Part shown: positions 63,973 to 64,000 of the stretch, piece by piece | Position numbering within the stretch: position 1 is the first letter of the stretch | Layout of the letters: the number at the start of each line of letters is the position of its first letter | Assembly (NCBI RefSeq): GCF_000340475.1 | Contig: NZ_CM001792.1 | Coordinates: 2,275,458-2,339,457, forward strand | Source of the DNA: Oceanobacillus kimchii X50 | GTDB lineage: Bacteria > Bacillota > Bacilli > Bacillales > Amphibacillaceae | Length of the DNA: 64,000 nucleotides | Direction: 5' to 3' | Made by a program: the position numbers and the translations under genes | Notes under the pieces: model-generated | What the model was told of the DNA's origin: nothing | What the model saw: only the letters and a program-made list of their open reading frames with translations | The model's database searches: none

Positions 63973-64000
63973 TAATTGGTCTGTTGTTATTTAGGATTGT

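Noticed and set aside
1-64000. CRISPR array, prophage, insertion sequence, tRNA genes
   Set aside because: Read for regularly spaced repeats, integrase or transposase motifs and tRNA-like cloverleaf ends; none was seen.

Overview
The window is AT-rich, gene-dense DNA from a low-GC Gram-positive bacterium of the family Bacillaceae. An Oceanobacillus-like organism is the best guess. The evidence is strong AGGAGG-type ribosome binding sites with frequent TTG starts, a qoxABCD quinol oxidase, splAB (so a spore former), a PyrR-type pyrimidine attenuator, a LexA/DinR box of Bacillus type, and gene orders I recall from Bacillus subtilis (appDFABC, sbcD-sbcC, the trmB/ytzH/ytmP cluster and the ytlR-ytlQ-thpR cluster). 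The right edge enters an rRNA operon on the minus strand, of which only the 5S gene and its terminator are inside. No prophage, integrase, transposase, tRNA or CRISPR array was seen. Comparisons with other species are from memory, not from database searches.

Layout. 1-8.2 kb (minus strand): start of an aldehyde dehydrogenase, HMG-CoA synthase, an RNase H-like protein, SbcC and SbcD, and a degenerate EAL-domain protein. 8.4-12.2 kb (plus): qoxABCD. 12.2-14.2 kb: a small membrane protein, a secreted acidic protein and a cysteine-cluster protein. 14.4-20.5 kb (minus): a complete oligopeptide ABC transporter in the order D-F-A-B-C. 20.6-22.4 kb: a haemolysin III-like membrane protein, an SOS-box-controlled pair (WYL-like and YolD-like) and a MerR-like small protein. 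22.6-27.1 kb: the methylcitrate cycle genes prpC-prpD-prpB with a divergent LysR regulator. 27.4-32.3 kb: a chitobiose/cellobiose-type PTS locus (deacetylase, GntR regulator, GH4 glycosidase, EIIC, EIIA, EIIB) with operators laid over its promoter. 32.4-38.6 kb: DinB-like and DCC proteins, a CstA-type transporter, and a coupled aminotransferase / thiamine-diphosphate enzyme pair. 38.7-44.2 kb: DUF378 protein, a small hydrophilic protein with splA and splB, a 2-hydroxyacid dehydrogenase, rocD and a macro-domain protein. 44.2-54.3 kb: SNF2 ATPase, prfC, a YjzC-like protein, helD, pyrP with its attenuator, trmB. 54.3-63.3 kb: YtzH- and YtmP-like proteins, the ytlR-ytlQ-thpR-rsuA-like-murJ run, a flavoprotein, a small membrane protein and a dicarboxylate-type symporter.

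How the parts work together. Much of the window is nutrient uptake and carbon use (peptides, amino-sugars, propionyl-CoA, pyruvate-type transporter, ornithine). Several of these genes carry CcpA-like cre sites one mismatch from consensus. A second theme is DNA and RNA maintenance (SbcCD, HelD, a SNF2 ATPase with a macro domain, SplAB, TrmB, ThpR, a pseudouridine synthase).

The most interesting unexplained items are: (1) a consensus sigma-A promoter at 51977-52005 that points at no gene but ends about 110 bases later in a strong terminator, a candidate small RNA; (2) a family of about 170-275 bp intergenic repeats with imperfect inverted ends (three copies); (3) an SNF2 ATPase and a macro-domain protein side by side, recalling the eukaryotic ALC1 fusion; (4) an orphan SOS-controlled YolD/WYL-like pair; and (5) an EAL protein that has lost most catalytic residues.
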